Source of the DNA: Leucobacter triazinivorans
GTDB lineage: Bacteria > Actinomycetota > Actinomycetes > Actinomycetales > Microbacteriaceae
DNA: 64,000 nt
Direction: 5' to 3'
Assembly (NCBI RefSeq): GCF_004208635.1
Contig: NZ_CP035806.1
Location: 1,426,001 to 1,490,000, forward strand
Part shown: piece after piece, positions 8,672 through 17,020 of the stretch
Numbering within the stretch: the first letter of the stretch is position 1
How the letters are laid out: each line of letters starts with the position of its first letter
Made by a program: the position numbers and the translations under genes
The notes under the pieces: model-generated
The model's database searches: none
Told to the model about the DNA's origin: nothing
What the model saw: the letters and a program-made list of their open reading frames with translations, nothing else

Positions 8672-9109
8672 TCAGTAGTGGTCGAAGCGGCCCGGCAGCA
8701 GCTCCCAGGGTTCGCGCCCGAGGTACTCGCAGACGGCCTGGTACACGCAGTGCTCCACGAAGTAGCGCCGATGCTCGTCGTCGTCGACGTGCAGGCCGCG
8801 GACGCGCTGGATCGGCATGCGGTAGAGCATGATCGTGCGCGCCTCCCGATCCACCGAGTACCAGAGGGGGAAGCGACTCGCGCCCTCCCCCGTCGGCGCG
8901 GTCTGGAAGCCGAACCGCACCCCGCGCAGCTCATCCGGGAGGTACGACTGCAGCAGCTCGACTGCGGCGCGCGCGTCGACCTCGAAGCGCGCGAAGCGGC
9001 TGCTCGGGTCGGGCAGCGTGGGCCCCGCGAGCGATGATCGCACCGGGCGCCGGCCGTGCCGCCGGTGCACGCGCACCGCGCGACGAGACCTGCGCTCACG
9101 ACCGAACAT
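8672..9109 (-). CDS. Actinobacterial metallopeptidase-family (zincin-like) protein, probably lacking the zinc motif
   Basis: 145 residues. A basic N-terminus is followed by a fold resembling the small metallopeptidase family found next to WhiB/DUF5719/GT2 genes in actinobacteria, with recognisable pieces ELRGVRFGFQTAP, IMLYRMPIQR and a C-terminal helix YQAVCEYLGREPWELLPG. No HExxH is present, so peptidase activity is doubtful. Predicted leaderless: TAGACT ends 6 nt before the ATG. It lies between mtrA and the DUF5719 gene on the same strand. Confidence 0.65.
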   Translation of the reverse strand: MFGRERRSRRAVRVHRRHGRRPVRSSLAGPTLPDPSSRFARFEVDARAAVELLQSYLPDELRGVRFGFQTAPTGEGASRFPLWYSVDREARTIMLYRMPIQRVRGLHVDDDEHRRYFVEHCVYQAVCEYLGREPWELLPGRFDHY

Positions 9110-9115
9110 GCGCCC

Positions 9116-9121
9116 AGTCTA
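9116..9121 (-). promoter_or_regulatory. -10 element of the metallopeptidase-family gene
   Basis: TAGACT on the minus strand, separated by exactly 6 nt from the ATG at 9109, giving a leaderless transcript. Confidence 0.5.
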
Positions 9122-9160
9122 GCGACGCGCCGCCGGTCCTCGGGCTACCGCGCTACCGGG

Positions 9161-10558
9161 CTACCGCGTGTGGACGGTGAGCTCGCCGTCGCGCGGATCG
9201 GGCGCGAGCACCGGGTAGCCCGCGATCGACCCCTCGCCGAGCACTCTCGCGCCCGCGTGCACCGGCGCCGTGCTCGTGATCACCGCCTCGCCCGGCGCGC
9301 GCACCACGACCGCGGCGCCGGCCGGAATCGTCTCCGTGGTGGCTCGCCCCTCGCCGTCCGCGCGAGCGATCTCCACCCGCGCGTCGCCGACGCCGGGGTT
9401 CACCAGCACGAGGCGCGCGCCCGCGACCAGCGGTACGGCCACGGGTTCGTCCGTTGCGAGCTCGGGCGCCGGCACGAACCACTCGTAGTCGTGCTGATCG
9501 CTCTCGGTCGACGATCCGAGCGCCGAGGCGAGCACCGGTACATCGGACTCGACGATCAGCGCGTTGGCCCCCTCGGGCCACTCGGCCACCCTGAGCTCCC
9601 CCACGGCAGCGCCCGCGAGTTCGATCGCCCCCAGCTCCGTGCTGCCGCCCTCGCCGTCGACAGCGCGGAGCCGGGCCGTGCCGCTCGCCCCGTCGGGCGC
9701 GAGGGCGCGCACCACCACCGGAAATTCGTCGCCCTCGCCGGAGTCGCTCGGACCGTGCTCGTGGTCGCTCTCGTTCGCGATCCCCGGCAGCACGAGGCGC
9801 AGCCCGGGGGCGCTCTGGCGGGTCACCGCCGAAGCCGCGAAGGGCGAGATGCCGTCGACCTGCCCCACCCCGAGGCTCGCCGTGATCGGGGCACCGGTGC
9901 TCTCGATCCGCACCGCGAGGCGCTCGCGGTCCGGCGCGTAGCCGTTGAGCGAGACGATCTGCTGCGCCCCGGGCGCCACGAGCACACCGGTCGACTGCAC
10001 GGACTCGACCGCACCGTTCTCGTCGAAGACCGTGATCCGCACCGTCGCGGGCACCGATCCGGGGTTGCCGAGGGAGAGCGTCGTCGAGATGCCCGTCGTG
10101 GTCGCACCTCCGAGGAGCCACTGCTCGTTCAGCGGATCGGCGCAGGCCCCCGCGACGACTCCCCGGAGGTTCTCGGTATCGACGCGCTGCACCTGAGCGG
10201 CGGCGAGCGGCTCTGCGAGCGGCGCCGAGAACACCCCCGGCAGGCCCGCGCCGCCCTCTTCACGGGTCAGTTCGCCGGTGCTCTCGGCGGATCCCGCGAC
10301 GGTCACCGACGGGGCCCCGCTCGGGATCGCGACGCCCGGCCGGCTCGTGTCGGCGCCGAGCTCGGCGAACGAGCCCGCGCACACGAGGCTGCGGGATGCG
10401 TTCTGCGTGGTGTCCACCGTGATGGCCAGCGGCGCGCGCACCACCTCGGGCAGCGTCGTGGTGCCGAGCAGCGCCAGCGCGACGGCGCAGGTGGCGACGA
10501 CCACCAGGCCGGTCGCGGCGCGCGCGCCGCCCCGCAGGATCCGAGACCGATCGCTCAT
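9161..10558 (-). CDS. DUF5719 family secreted/membrane-anchored protein
   Basis: 465 residues. An N-terminal hydrophobic segment (about 12-33: ARAATGLVVVATCAVALALLG) suggests a signal anchor or signal peptide. The rest is an extracytoplasmic beta-rich protein with several repeats of the type LGNPGSVPATVRITVFDENG and LVNPGVGDARVEIARADG. It matches the DUF5719 protein that accompanies a large GT2 glycosyltransferase and WhiB in many actinobacteria. Function is unknown; a role in envelope glycan assembly is inferred from the neighbour. The ATG overlaps the glycosyltransferase TGA (ATGA). Confidence 0.8.
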   Translation of the reverse strand: MSDRSRILRGGARAATGLVVVATCAVALALLGTTTLPEVVRAPLAITVDTTQNASRSLVCAGSFAELGADTSRPGVAIPSGAPSVTVAGSAESTGELTREEGGAGLPGVFSAPLAEPLAAAQVQRVDTENLRGVVAGACADPLNEQWLLGGATTTGISTTLSLGNPGSVPATVRITVFDENGAVESVQSTGVLVAPGAQQIVSLNGYAPDRERLAVRIESTGAPITASLGVGQVDGISPFAASAVTRQSAPGLRLVLPGIANESDHEHGPSDSGEGDEFPVVVRALAPDGASGTARLRAVDGEGGSTELGAIELAGAAVGELRVAEWPEGANALIVESDVPVLASALGSSTESDQHDYEWFVPAPELATDEPVAVPLVAGARLVLVNPGVGDARVEIARADGEGRATTETIPAGAAVVVRAPGEAVITSTAPVHAGARVLGEGSIAGYPVLAPDPRDGELTVHTR

Positions 10559-13389
10559 CGCTTCGCCTCCCCGCGCTTCGGCCGTCTGCGCTTCTCGGGC
10601 CGCCAGGTCACCTCGCCGGTCGGAAGCGCGAGCAGCACCACTCCGAGCACCACGATGAGCTGGATCGTCCAGATCGTGTGCCCGCTCAGCGAGGTGCCGC
10701 CCAGCCTGGTCTCGGCGTCGCCCTGCACCTCGCTCCCGCTCTCCGGATCCACGACCCGCCAGAGCAGGCCCTGCTCGGTCTGCCCGGCGCTCACGAGCGC
10801 CGAGTGCTGGTCGAACACCCGCTGCAGCTCGGCGCGCTCCTCGGCGCTGCCGCCCTCTTCCAAGAGCACGAAGCCGATGCCCTCTCGGCGCAGCTCGCCG
10901 CGCATGTCCTCGCCGCCGACGCTCGCGAGACCGCCCACCAGCTCTGCGATCCGCACGTCCCGCGTCGTCTGCTCGGGCACCGCGAGCGCCGTGCGAATGG
11001 AGTCGAGCCGCACACCCGCGCCCGTCACGAGTTCGGCTCGCACGCTGTGCGACGCCTCCGGGGTGAGCACGAGGGTGCGCACGCCGGGATCCGTCTCGCC
11101 GGCCGCTTGCACGAGGGCCGGCATCTGGGCGCTGCTCGGCTGGAACGGCACCTGGTTCAGCAGCAGCTGCGCACCGACCGGCACGACGGCGACGAGTGCG
11201 CCGACGAGCGCGACGCCGACGACGGGTGCCGCCGCGCGCCGGAGCGCATCTGCGCCGACCGCGGCGAGGGAGAGCACCGCGAGCCAGTACACGGCGAGGC
11301 CCGATCCCGTCCACAGCGCCACGCTCTCATCGCCCCGCACGGTGAGGTGCAGCTGGCCCGCGGCGATTGCCGTGACCATGCCGAGACCGCCGAGCAGCGC
11401 GTTGAACAGCGTGACGGCGACGCGCCCGGTGAAGATGCCCAGCAGGGCGAGCAGCGCGAGGGGCAGCAGCAGCGTGCCGACCAGCAGCGTCGTCGGCGGC
11501 CCGTCCAGACCGATGGCGCCCAGAACGCCGGCCCAGCCCTCCAGGCCGAACTCCGGGAAGCCGAGCAGCAGATGCCCGGTCGTTGCGGAGTCGAAGGGGG
11601 CGACGACCCCGGGATCGAGCAGCAGATCGAGCGGCCGGCCCGCGACCAGACCGGTCACGATCTTCGGCGCGAAGAGCACGAGCGGCACCAACGCCGTCGT
11701 GAGCACGCGCGCCGCTCCGCGCACCGTCGTGAAGAGACCCACGACCAGCATCACGAGCGCTGCGGGGATGAGGATCGGAGCGGCCGCGAGCGCCACCGCC
11801 GCGAGCAGCGATGCCGTGCCGGCCCAGCTCCACGACTCCCGGCAGCGCGCGGCCGCGAGGAGCAGCCACGGCAGCACGACCGTCAGCACCAGCGTGGTGA
11901 GGTGCCCGCTCTGCAGCGAGCCGAGCAGCACCGGGCTCAGCGCGAACCCGAGGCCGAGCAGCGCGCGGGCGGCCTTCGACTCGGTCAGCTGCGCTGCCCA
12001 GATCCAGCCGCCGAGTGCGGTGAGCGGGATCGCCGACACCATGAGCAGCACGAGTGCGTGCGAGGGATTCCAGAAGGTGAGTGTGCCGAGCAGGGCGAGC
12101 ACCCACGTGAAGGGGTCGGCCGGCACTCCGTCGAGCGGGCGCGTGTTCCACCACAGCTGGTCGATGGCGTTGAGGGGCGCCAGGCCGCCGCCGAACAGGC
12201 TGGTGTGCGGCAGGGCCCACCAGGTGAGCGCGATCGCCGCGACCATGGCGGCGACGAGCACGGCGAGGCCCCCCGATGAGATGAAGTGGAGTTCTCGCCG
12301 TTGCCTGCCGGTCGATGCGAGGATCGCCTCCCGGTCGATCATCCGGGCCGTGCGCACGCTCTTGGGGTCCACGCGCAGCTTGCGGATCGCGGCCCACCCG
12401 AGGGCGGACTGCTCGCGGATCCGGCGCCGGGACGCGATGATCGCGTGCGGCCGGAAGAACACGGCGTAGGCAGAGACGAACTCGCCGATCATGTAGCCCG
12501 GTTGCTCGCGGATCAGCGCCCACAGCACCCTGAGCACCGCGTACACCGGCAGGCCGAGCCACTCGAAGAACGCCACGACGGGAGGCGCGTAGGCGATGCG
12601 CCGGTGCAGGTGCGCGGTGCGGGCCTGGCGGTGCGCCGCACGCAGCACCGAGCGCCGACGGTCGATGCGCGGCCCCGCGACGCCGCTCTGGGCGAAGCGC
12701 ACCCGGGACGCCGGCGACACCTCGACCCGGTACCCGGCGAGGCGGGCGCGCACGCAGAAGTCGAGCCCGTCGTCGTACACGGGCAGCGCTGGATCGAAAC
12801 CGCCCAGGCGCTGCCAGATGTCGCGGCGCACCAGCATGCCCACCGGGCCGACGCCCAGCACGTCCTGCAGATGGTCGTACTGCTGCTGATCCAGCTCCTG
12901 CCGCCGGAGGGTCCAGCGGGAGCCGTACCGGGTGAGGCTCTGCCCCAGCTCGATGATGCGCTCCGGGTGATCCCAGTCGACCAGCTTCGGCCCGGCGACG
13001 ACCACCGAGGGCGCGCGTTGCACACTGCTGACGATGTGTGCGAGCGCGTCGGGCTCGGGGCACGAGTCCTCGCTGAGCAGCCAGAACCACTCCTCGGTCG
13101 CGTCTGCCGCTTCTTCTGCGTCTCCCCCGCCGCTCGCGGCTGCTTCGGCCGACACCGCGGCCGAGATCCCGCGGGCCACCGCCTGGCCGTACGACAGGCG
13201 CGCGGGCAGTCCGACCACCCGCTCCGCCCCGCTGACCAGGAGCTGCTCGCCCAGGCCCTCGGAGCCGCCGTTGTTGACCGCGATGATCGCCGCGGGTGCG
13301 ACGGTCTGCGCCGCGATCCCGGCGATGGTCTGGTCGAGCCATTCCCCGCCCTGCTGGGCGACCAGGATGGCGGTTACTCTCGTGCGCAT
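10555..13389 (-). CDS. Large membrane GT2 family glycosyltransferase
   Basis: 944 residues. An N-terminal GT-A domain of about 330 residues starts TRVTAILVAQQGGEWLDQTI. It carries SEDSCPEPDAL with an acidic D-x-D-like site, then GPVGMLVRRDIWQRLGGFDPALPVYDDGLDFCVRARLAGYRV, an ED-type catalytic region. About 12 transmembrane segments (370-760) and an extracytoplasmic tail with a final TM follow. Probably builds a polyprenyl-linked envelope glycan; the sugar is unknown. The start at 13389 has a TAGACT -10 9 nt upstream. Coupled to the DUF5719 gene. Confidence 0.85.
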   Translation of the reverse strand: MRTRVTAILVAQQGGEWLDQTIAGIAAQTVAPAAIIAVNNGGSEGLGEQLLVSGAERVVGLPARLSYGQAVARGISAAVSAEAAASGGGDAEEAADATEEWFWLLSEDSCPEPDALAHIVSSVQRAPSVVVAGPKLVDWDHPERIIELGQSLTRYGSRWTLRRQELDQQQYDHLQDVLGVGPVGMLVRRDIWQRLGGFDPALPVYDDGLDFCVRARLAGYRVEVSPASRVRFAQSGVAGPRIDRRRSVLRAAHRQARTAHLHRRIAYAPPVVAFFEWLGLPVYAVLRVLWALIREQPGYMIGEFVSAYAVFFRPHAIIASRRRIREQSALGWAAIRKLRVDPKSVRTARMIDREAILASTGRQRRELHFISSGGLAVLVAAMVAAIALTWWALPHTSLFGGGLAPLNAIDQLWWNTRPLDGVPADPFTWVLALLGTLTFWNPSHALVLLMVSAIPLTALGGWIWAAQLTESKAARALLGLGFALSPVLLGSLQSGHLTTLVLTVVLPWLLLAAARCRESWSWAGTASLLAAVALAAAPILIPAALVMLVVGLFTTVRGAARVLTTALVPLVLFAPKIVTGLVAGRPLDLLLDPGVVAPFDSATTGHLLLGFPEFGLEGWAGVLGAIGLDGPPTTLLVGTLLLPLALLALLGIFTGRVAVTLFNALLGGLGMVTAIAAGQLHLTVRGDESVALWTGSGLAVYWLAVLSLAAVGADALRRAAAPVVGVALVGALVAVVPVGAQLLLNQVPFQPSSAQMPALVQAAGETDPGVRTLVLTPEASHSVRAELVTGAGVRLDSIRTALAVPEQTTRDVRIAELVGGLASVGGEDMRGELRREGIGFVLLEEGGSAEERAELQRVFDQHSALVSAGQTEQGLLWRVVDPESGSEVQGDAETRLGGTSLSGHTIWTIQLIVVLGVVLLALPTGEVTWRPEKRRRPKRGEAKR

Positions 13390-13477
13390 ATGGCGCTCAG
13401 TCTAGGCCTGCGGGAGTCGCGGGGCCTGAAGACCTCCCGGCACGGCGAGAATGCGCTGCGCATCGCCTTCCCCGCCC

Positions 13478-13532
13478 GCAGCGACGCAGGAGCGGATCCT
13501 CAGCCGGTTGAGCGCAGCGACGCAGGAGCGGA
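13478..13532. repeat. Short direct repeat downstream of whiB
   Basis: A 19-bp sequence (GCAGCGACGCAGGAGCGGA) occurs at 13478-13496 and 13514-13532, 36 bp apart, in the 227-bp gene-free stretch between the whiB end and the glycosyltransferase start. Otherwise the stretch shows only the glycosyltransferase -10 (TAGACT, 13404-13399 on the minus strand). Confidence 0.6.
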
Positions 13533-13616
13533 GTCGAAACCCGCATACCGCACACCGCCCGTGGCTTCGACTCGCCTCCGGCTCGCTCGACCAGCGGGCC
13601 TGGCGTAGAGGAGGCG

Positions 13617-13925
13617 CTACATCGCCTCTTTGCGCAGCTTGCGGCGTTCCCGCTCGGAGAGGCCGCCCCAGATACCGAAGCGCTCATCGTTCTCGAGCGC
13701 GTACTCGAGGCACTCCGAGCGCACCTCGCAGCTCTCGCAGATCCGCTTCGCCTCGCGCGTCGATCCGCCCTTCTCCGGGAAGAACGCCTCGGGGTCGGTC
13801 TGCGCGCACAGCGCATCGGTGTGCCAGGCGAGCGCCTCGTCGTCCGAGCGAACGCCGGGAACACCGAGGAACACCGGGTCGACGAACCAGTTGCCCGGAA
13901 CCGGGGTCTGCGGCGAATCGTTCAA
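13617..13925 (-). CDS. WhiB family iron-sulfur transcription factor
   Basis: 102 residues with all WhiB hallmarks: four cysteines (C40, C63, C66, C72; C-x22-C-x2-C-x5-C) to bind a [4Fe-4S] cluster, the GIWGG turn at 84-88, and a basic C-terminal tail (ERERRKLRKEAM) for DNA contact. Gene context (upstream of DUF5719/GT2) favours the WhiB2/WhmD class linked to division. The start is TTG at 13925, chosen because AAGGAG lies 6 nt upstream. A longer TTG-started form to 13982 would run into the predicted promoter. Confidence 0.9.
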   Translation of the reverse strand: MNDSPQTPVPGNWFVDPVFLGVPGVRSDDEALAWHTDALCAQTDPEAFFPEKGGSTREAKRICESCEVRSECLEYALENDERFGIWGGLSERERRKLRKEAM

Positions 13926-13981
13926 CGTTCGCTCCTTCCACTGGTCCGGGGTCGCGCGGGCTGCGCGACGATACTCACACA

Positions 13982-14010
13982 ATTACACCGTTGTGATTCG
14001 TTCAAGTCAA
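13982..14010 (-). promoter_or_regulatory. Strong sigma-70 type promoter of whiB
   Basis: On the minus strand TTGACT (14010-14005), a 17-nt spacer and TGTAAT (13987-13982) give a near-consensus housekeeping promoter, with a leader of about 50 nt to the TTG start. It is the best -35/-10 pair I saw in the window. Confidence 0.7.
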
Positions 14011-14025
14011 GCTGGAAATCTTAAA

Positions 14026-14047
14026 CCCTCAAGAGGCGCTTGAGGTT
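14026..14047 (-). terminator. Terminator of the truB operon
   Basis: CCTCAAG, 5-nt loop, CTTGAGG (14027-14045) followed on the minus strand by GTTTAA forms a rho-independent-like terminator after the 118-residue membrane protein gene, just ahead of the whiB promoter. Confidence 0.55.
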
Positions 14048-14112
14048 CGAAGACACGCTGGCGTGTCGCGATTGTTCCCGATTCGGGGTCGCGGCGGACC
14101 GGGTCGACGCGG

Positions 14113-14469
14113 TCAGCCCCAGATCACGAGCATGCGGTACGTCATCACCGCGACCGAGAAATGCACCACCGCGAGCACCATGTTCGCCCACCGCGTCCGA
14201 TCGATCAGTGCCCAGAACCCCGCTGCGAGCGGCAGCAGCAGCGCCACGATGAGATACATCCAGAACTCGAGCGGATCGCCCGCCGCGCGGTTGCCGGCGA
14301 ACGGCGCCGCGATCGAGATGACCACCTGCGCGATCAGCAGCAGCGCCACGAGCAGCGTCGCGCCCATGGTGATGTCGTCGGGGCTCCGTTTGCGCAGCGC
14401 CGCAACCAGGCACACGACCGCCGCGACGACGGCGATCGAGATCAGGGCGATGGCGTAGCCGAGGATCAT
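14113..14469 (-). CDS. Four-helix membrane protein of unknown function, coupled to truB
   Basis: 118 residues made almost entirely of four predicted transmembrane helices (about 3-25, 36-60, 69-90, 95-116), with short charged loops such as RKRSPDD. The ATG at 14469 overlaps the truB TGA (ATGA). No family is recognised. It is last in the truB transcription unit, so it may simply share expression with it. Confidence 0.75.
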   Translation of the reverse strand: MILGYAIALISIAVVAAVVCLVAALRKRSPDDITMGATLLVALLLIAQVVISIAAPFAGNRAAGDPLEFWMYLIVALLLPLAAGFWALIDRTRWANMVLAVVHFSVAVMTYRMLVIWG

Positions 14470-15464
14470 TGCGCGCTCCCGTCTGTTCCGCCTTGCGCAC
14501 CCGGGTCTCCGGCCCGCGCATCGGGCGTCGGGAAGTTCGTGACGACTCGGGTGCGGCCGCGCTTCACCTCGATCAGCCCGATCAGCCTGCCGTCGGGCGC
14601 GATCGCGGCCGCGAGCCTCGCATCCGGGTGCGTCTCGGGATCCAGCTCGAGGCGCTTGCCGTGGCCGAGATCCACCGTCTGCTGCGCCGTGAGTCGCAGC
14701 TCGGGGAAGAGCCTCCCCGCCACCGTCGCGGGATCGAGCAGCGGAAGCGCCCCGCCGGCCACCAGGCGCTCCGTGCTCGCGGCGCCCGCGACCCCGAACG
14801 GGCCCACCTCGGTGCGACGCAGCGCCGTGAGGTGGCCGCCCACGCCCAGCGCGGCGCCGAGATCCCGCGCGAGAGCGCGGATGTAGGTGCCCGAGGAGCA
14901 CCGCACGGTCGCCTCGACGTCGATGACCGGCACCCCGTGCGCCGACGCCGTGCGCGGTTCGCCGAGATCGAAGGCGTGGACCGTCACCGGCCGCTTCGCG
15001 AGCTCGACCTGCTCGCCCGCCCGCACACGGTCGTAGGCGCGGCGGCCGTCGACCTTGATGGCGCTGACCGCACTGGGAGCCTGCTCGATCTCGCCCGTGA
15101 GCTCCGCCACGGCGGCCGCGACGCGCGCCGGGTCGGCGGCGAGCGCGATGATGTCCGACGGGTCGGCGGCGCTCACCGCCTCGCTCTCGCGATCATCCGT
15201 GACGGTCGCGATGCCGAGCCGGATCGTCGCCGTGTAGGTCTTGTCGAGGCCGACGAGGTGCGTGAGCAACCGGGTCGCCGGCCCGGCCCCCAGCACGAGC
15301 AGACCCGTCGCCATCGGATCGAGCGTGCCGGCGTGCCCCACCTTGCGCGTGCCGAGCGCGCGGCGCGCCTTCGCGACGACGTCGTGGCTCGTCCACCCCT
15401 CGTCCTTGTCGATCAGCAGGATCGCACCCTGTTCGGGCAGCGCGTTCGGAGCCTCGTTCGTCAC
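14466..15464 (-). CDS. truB: tRNA pseudouridine(55) synthase TruB
   Basis: 332 residues. Catalytic motif GHAGTLDPMATGLLVL with the nucleophilic Asp, the KTYTATIRLG strand and the later CSSGTYIRALARDLG motif are all present. Converts U55 of tRNA to pseudouridine in the T-loop. Predicted leaderless from GTG at 15464: TAGGCT ends 6 nt upstream. It is divergent from mutY, with the two -10 elements about 40 bp apart. In many bacteria truB follows rbfA; here 4 kb of other genes separate them. Confidence 0.96.
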   Translation of the reverse strand: MTNEAPNALPEQGAILLIDKDEGWTSHDVVAKARRALGTRKVGHAGTLDPMATGLLVLGAGPATRLLTHLVGLDKTYTATIRLGIATVTDDRESEAVSAADPSDIIALAADPARVAAAVAELTGEIEQAPSAVSAIKVDGRRAYDRVRAGEQVELAKRPVTVHAFDLGEPRTASAHGVPVIDVEATVRCSSGTYIRALARDLGAALGVGGHLTALRRTEVGPFGVAGAASTERLVAGGALPLLDPATVAGRLFPELRLTAQQTVDLGHGKRLELDPETHPDARLAAAIAPDGRLIGLIEVKRGRTRVVTNFPTPDARAGDPGAQGGTDGSAQ

Positions 15465-15470
15465 CCCACC

Positions 15471-15476
15471 AGCCTA
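15471..15476 (-). promoter_or_regulatory. -10 element of truB
   Basis: TAGGCT on the minus strand, 6 nt before the GTG at 15464; leaderless geometry. Confidence 0.5.
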
Positions 15477-15515
15477 GCGCCGCGACGGTACCCGGGGCCG
15501 ACCGCTCCCGCTGCC

Positions 15516-15521
15516 TAGACT
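15516..15521 (+). promoter_or_regulatory. -10 element of mutY
   Basis: TAGACT, 6 nt before the GTG at 15528; leaderless geometry, divergent from truB. Confidence 0.5.
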
Positions 15522-15527
15522 GGACGG

Positions 15528-16412
15528 GTGGAGAACGCGGCGATGACACGGGCGCTCATCGAGTGGTACGCGCGTGCGGCCCGGGATCTGCCCTGGCGCG
15601 ATCCCGAGACCACCCCGTGGGCGGTGCTCGTCTCCGAGTTCATGCTGCAGCAGACCCAGGTGGACCGCGTGCTCCCGCGCTGGGCGGCCTGGGTCGAGCG
15701 CTGGCCGACGCCCTCCGCCCTCGCGATCGACGAGCCGGGTGAGGCGGTGCGCGTCTGGGATCGCCTCGGCTACCCGCGCCGGGCCCTCTGGCTGCACCGC
15801 GCAGCGGTCGAGATCGCCGATCGGCACGGCGATCGGGTGCCCGCCGATATCGACGAGTTGCTGGCGCTGACCGGCATCGGCCCCTACACGGCCCGCGCCG
15901 TCGCGGTCTTCGCCTTCGGCGAGCGCCACCCGGTCGTCGACACGAACACCAGGCGCGTGCTCGCACGCGCCGTGCACGGGCGCGCTGCGGCGGGGATGCC
16001 CGCGGCCGCCGACCTGGACGACATGGCGGCGCTGCTCCCGGAGGACCGGGCGGGGGCCGCCGCCGTCAACGCCGCCGCCATGGAACTCGGCGCGGTGGTG
16101 TGCACGGCCCGCGCGCCGCGCTGCGGCGAGTGCCCCATCGCCCGCTGGTGCGAGTGGCGCGGCGCCGGTTACCCGGACAACGCCCCCGCGAAGCGCCCCC
16201 GGCAGGCGAGGTTCGCGGGCAGCGACCGCCAGGCGCGGGGACGGATCATGGCGCTGCTGCGCCGCTCGGAGGGCGCGGTCGCGGTCGAGCGCGCCCTCGA
16301 GGCGGCGGCCGACGGCGGGGTGGGCGATCCGGAGCAGCCCCGCCGAGCCTACGACTCGCTCGTCGCCGACGGGCTCCTGGTGGAGCGCGAGGGGAGCGCG
16401 CGGCTGCCGTAG
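15528..16412 (+). CDS. mutY: A/G-specific adenine DNA glycosylase
   Basis: 294 residues of the HhH-GPD superfamily. Visible are WRDPETTPWAVLVSEFMLQQTQV near residues 23-45, the helix-hairpin-helix LTGIGPYTARAVAVFAFGE with the catalytic Asp in HPVVDTNTRRV, and the [4Fe-4S] cysteines C-x6-C-x2-C-x5-C (CTARAPRCGECPIARWC). Removes adenine opposite 8-oxoguanine. No C-terminal NUDIX-like domain, which is usual for short actinobacterial MutY. The last 64 bp overlap tail to tail with the response regulator gene on the other strand. Confidence 0.93.
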   Translation: MENAAMTRALIEWYARAARDLPWRDPETTPWAVLVSEFMLQQTQVDRVLPRWAAWVERWPTPSALAIDEPGEAVRVWDRLGYPRRALWLHRAAVEIADRHGDRVPADIDELLALTGIGPYTARAVAVFAFGERHPVVDTNTRRVLARAVHGRAAAGMPAAADLDDMAALLPEDRAGAAAVNAAAMELGAVVCTARAPRCGECPIARWCEWRGAGYPDNAPAKRPRQARFAGSDRQARGRIMALLRRSEGAVAVERALEAAADGGVGDPEQPRRAYDSLVADGLLVEREGSARLP

Positions 16413-17020
16413 GCGGGCTCGATCCACCCTCGTTCCTCGGCCATCAGCACGGCCTGCTGACGGCTCTCCAGCCCGAGCTTGCCGAGCACGGCGCTGACGT
16501 GATTGCGCACCGTTCCGGGGGCGAGCGACAGCGAACGCGCGATCTGCGCCGTCGTCTCCCCGCGACGTCCCGCGCGCAGCACGTCGAGCTCGCGATCGGT
16601 CAACGGGCAGCGGGCGTCGCTCAGGGCGTCCGCGGCGACCTCGGGATCGACGTAGCGGCCGCCCGCGGCCACGCGGCGGATCACAGCAGCGACCTCGTCA
16701 GCGCTCCGCGACTTGGGGAGGAAGCCCGCCACTCCGGCCGCCAGGGCTCGACGCAGCACACCGGGGCGCGCGTGGCGCGTCACGACGACGCAGCGCGTCC
16801 CCACCGACACGCCGATGCGCGCGGCGGCCTCGACGCCGTCGAGGCCGGGCATCTCGAGGTCGAGCAGGCAGACGTCGGGCCGCACCCTGAGCGCCTCGTC
16901 CACGGCCTGCTCCCCGTCGACGCACTCCGCGACGATCTCGATGTCGTCTTCCAGGCCGAGCAGCGCGGCGAGGGCCGAACGGATCATCGCCTCGTCATCG
17001 GCCAGGAGCACCCGGATCAC
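16349..17020 (-). CDS. NarL/LuxR family response regulator
   Basis: 223 residues. Receiver domain with LLADDEAMIRSALAALLGLE, phospho-Asp in VCLLDLEMPGLDG and Lys in FLPKSRS. The C-terminal LuxR HTH is near 140-200 (LTDRELDVLRAGRRGETTAQIARSLSLAPGTVRNHVSAVLGKLG). Resembles DesR. The GTG overlaps the kinase TGA (GTGA), so the pair is coupled. An unusual Ser/Arg-rich tail after WIEPAYG comes from the overlap with mutY. Confidence 0.9.
   Translation of the reverse strand: MIRVLLADDEAMIRSALAALLGLEDDIEIVAECVDGEQAVDEALRVRPDVCLLDLEMPGLDGVEAAARIGVSVGTRCVVVTRHARPGVLRRALAAGVAGFLPKSRSADEVAAVIRRVAAGGRYVDPEVAADALSDARCPLTDRELDVLRAGRRGETTAQIARSLSLAPGTVRNHVSAVLGKLGLESRQQAVLMAEERGWIEPAYGSRALPSRSTRSPSATSES

Noticed and set aside
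9056..12469. A 1137-codon plus-strand frame
   Set aside because: Antisense shadow of the DUF5719 and GT2 genes, with Arg/Ser-rich composition and no ribosome site.
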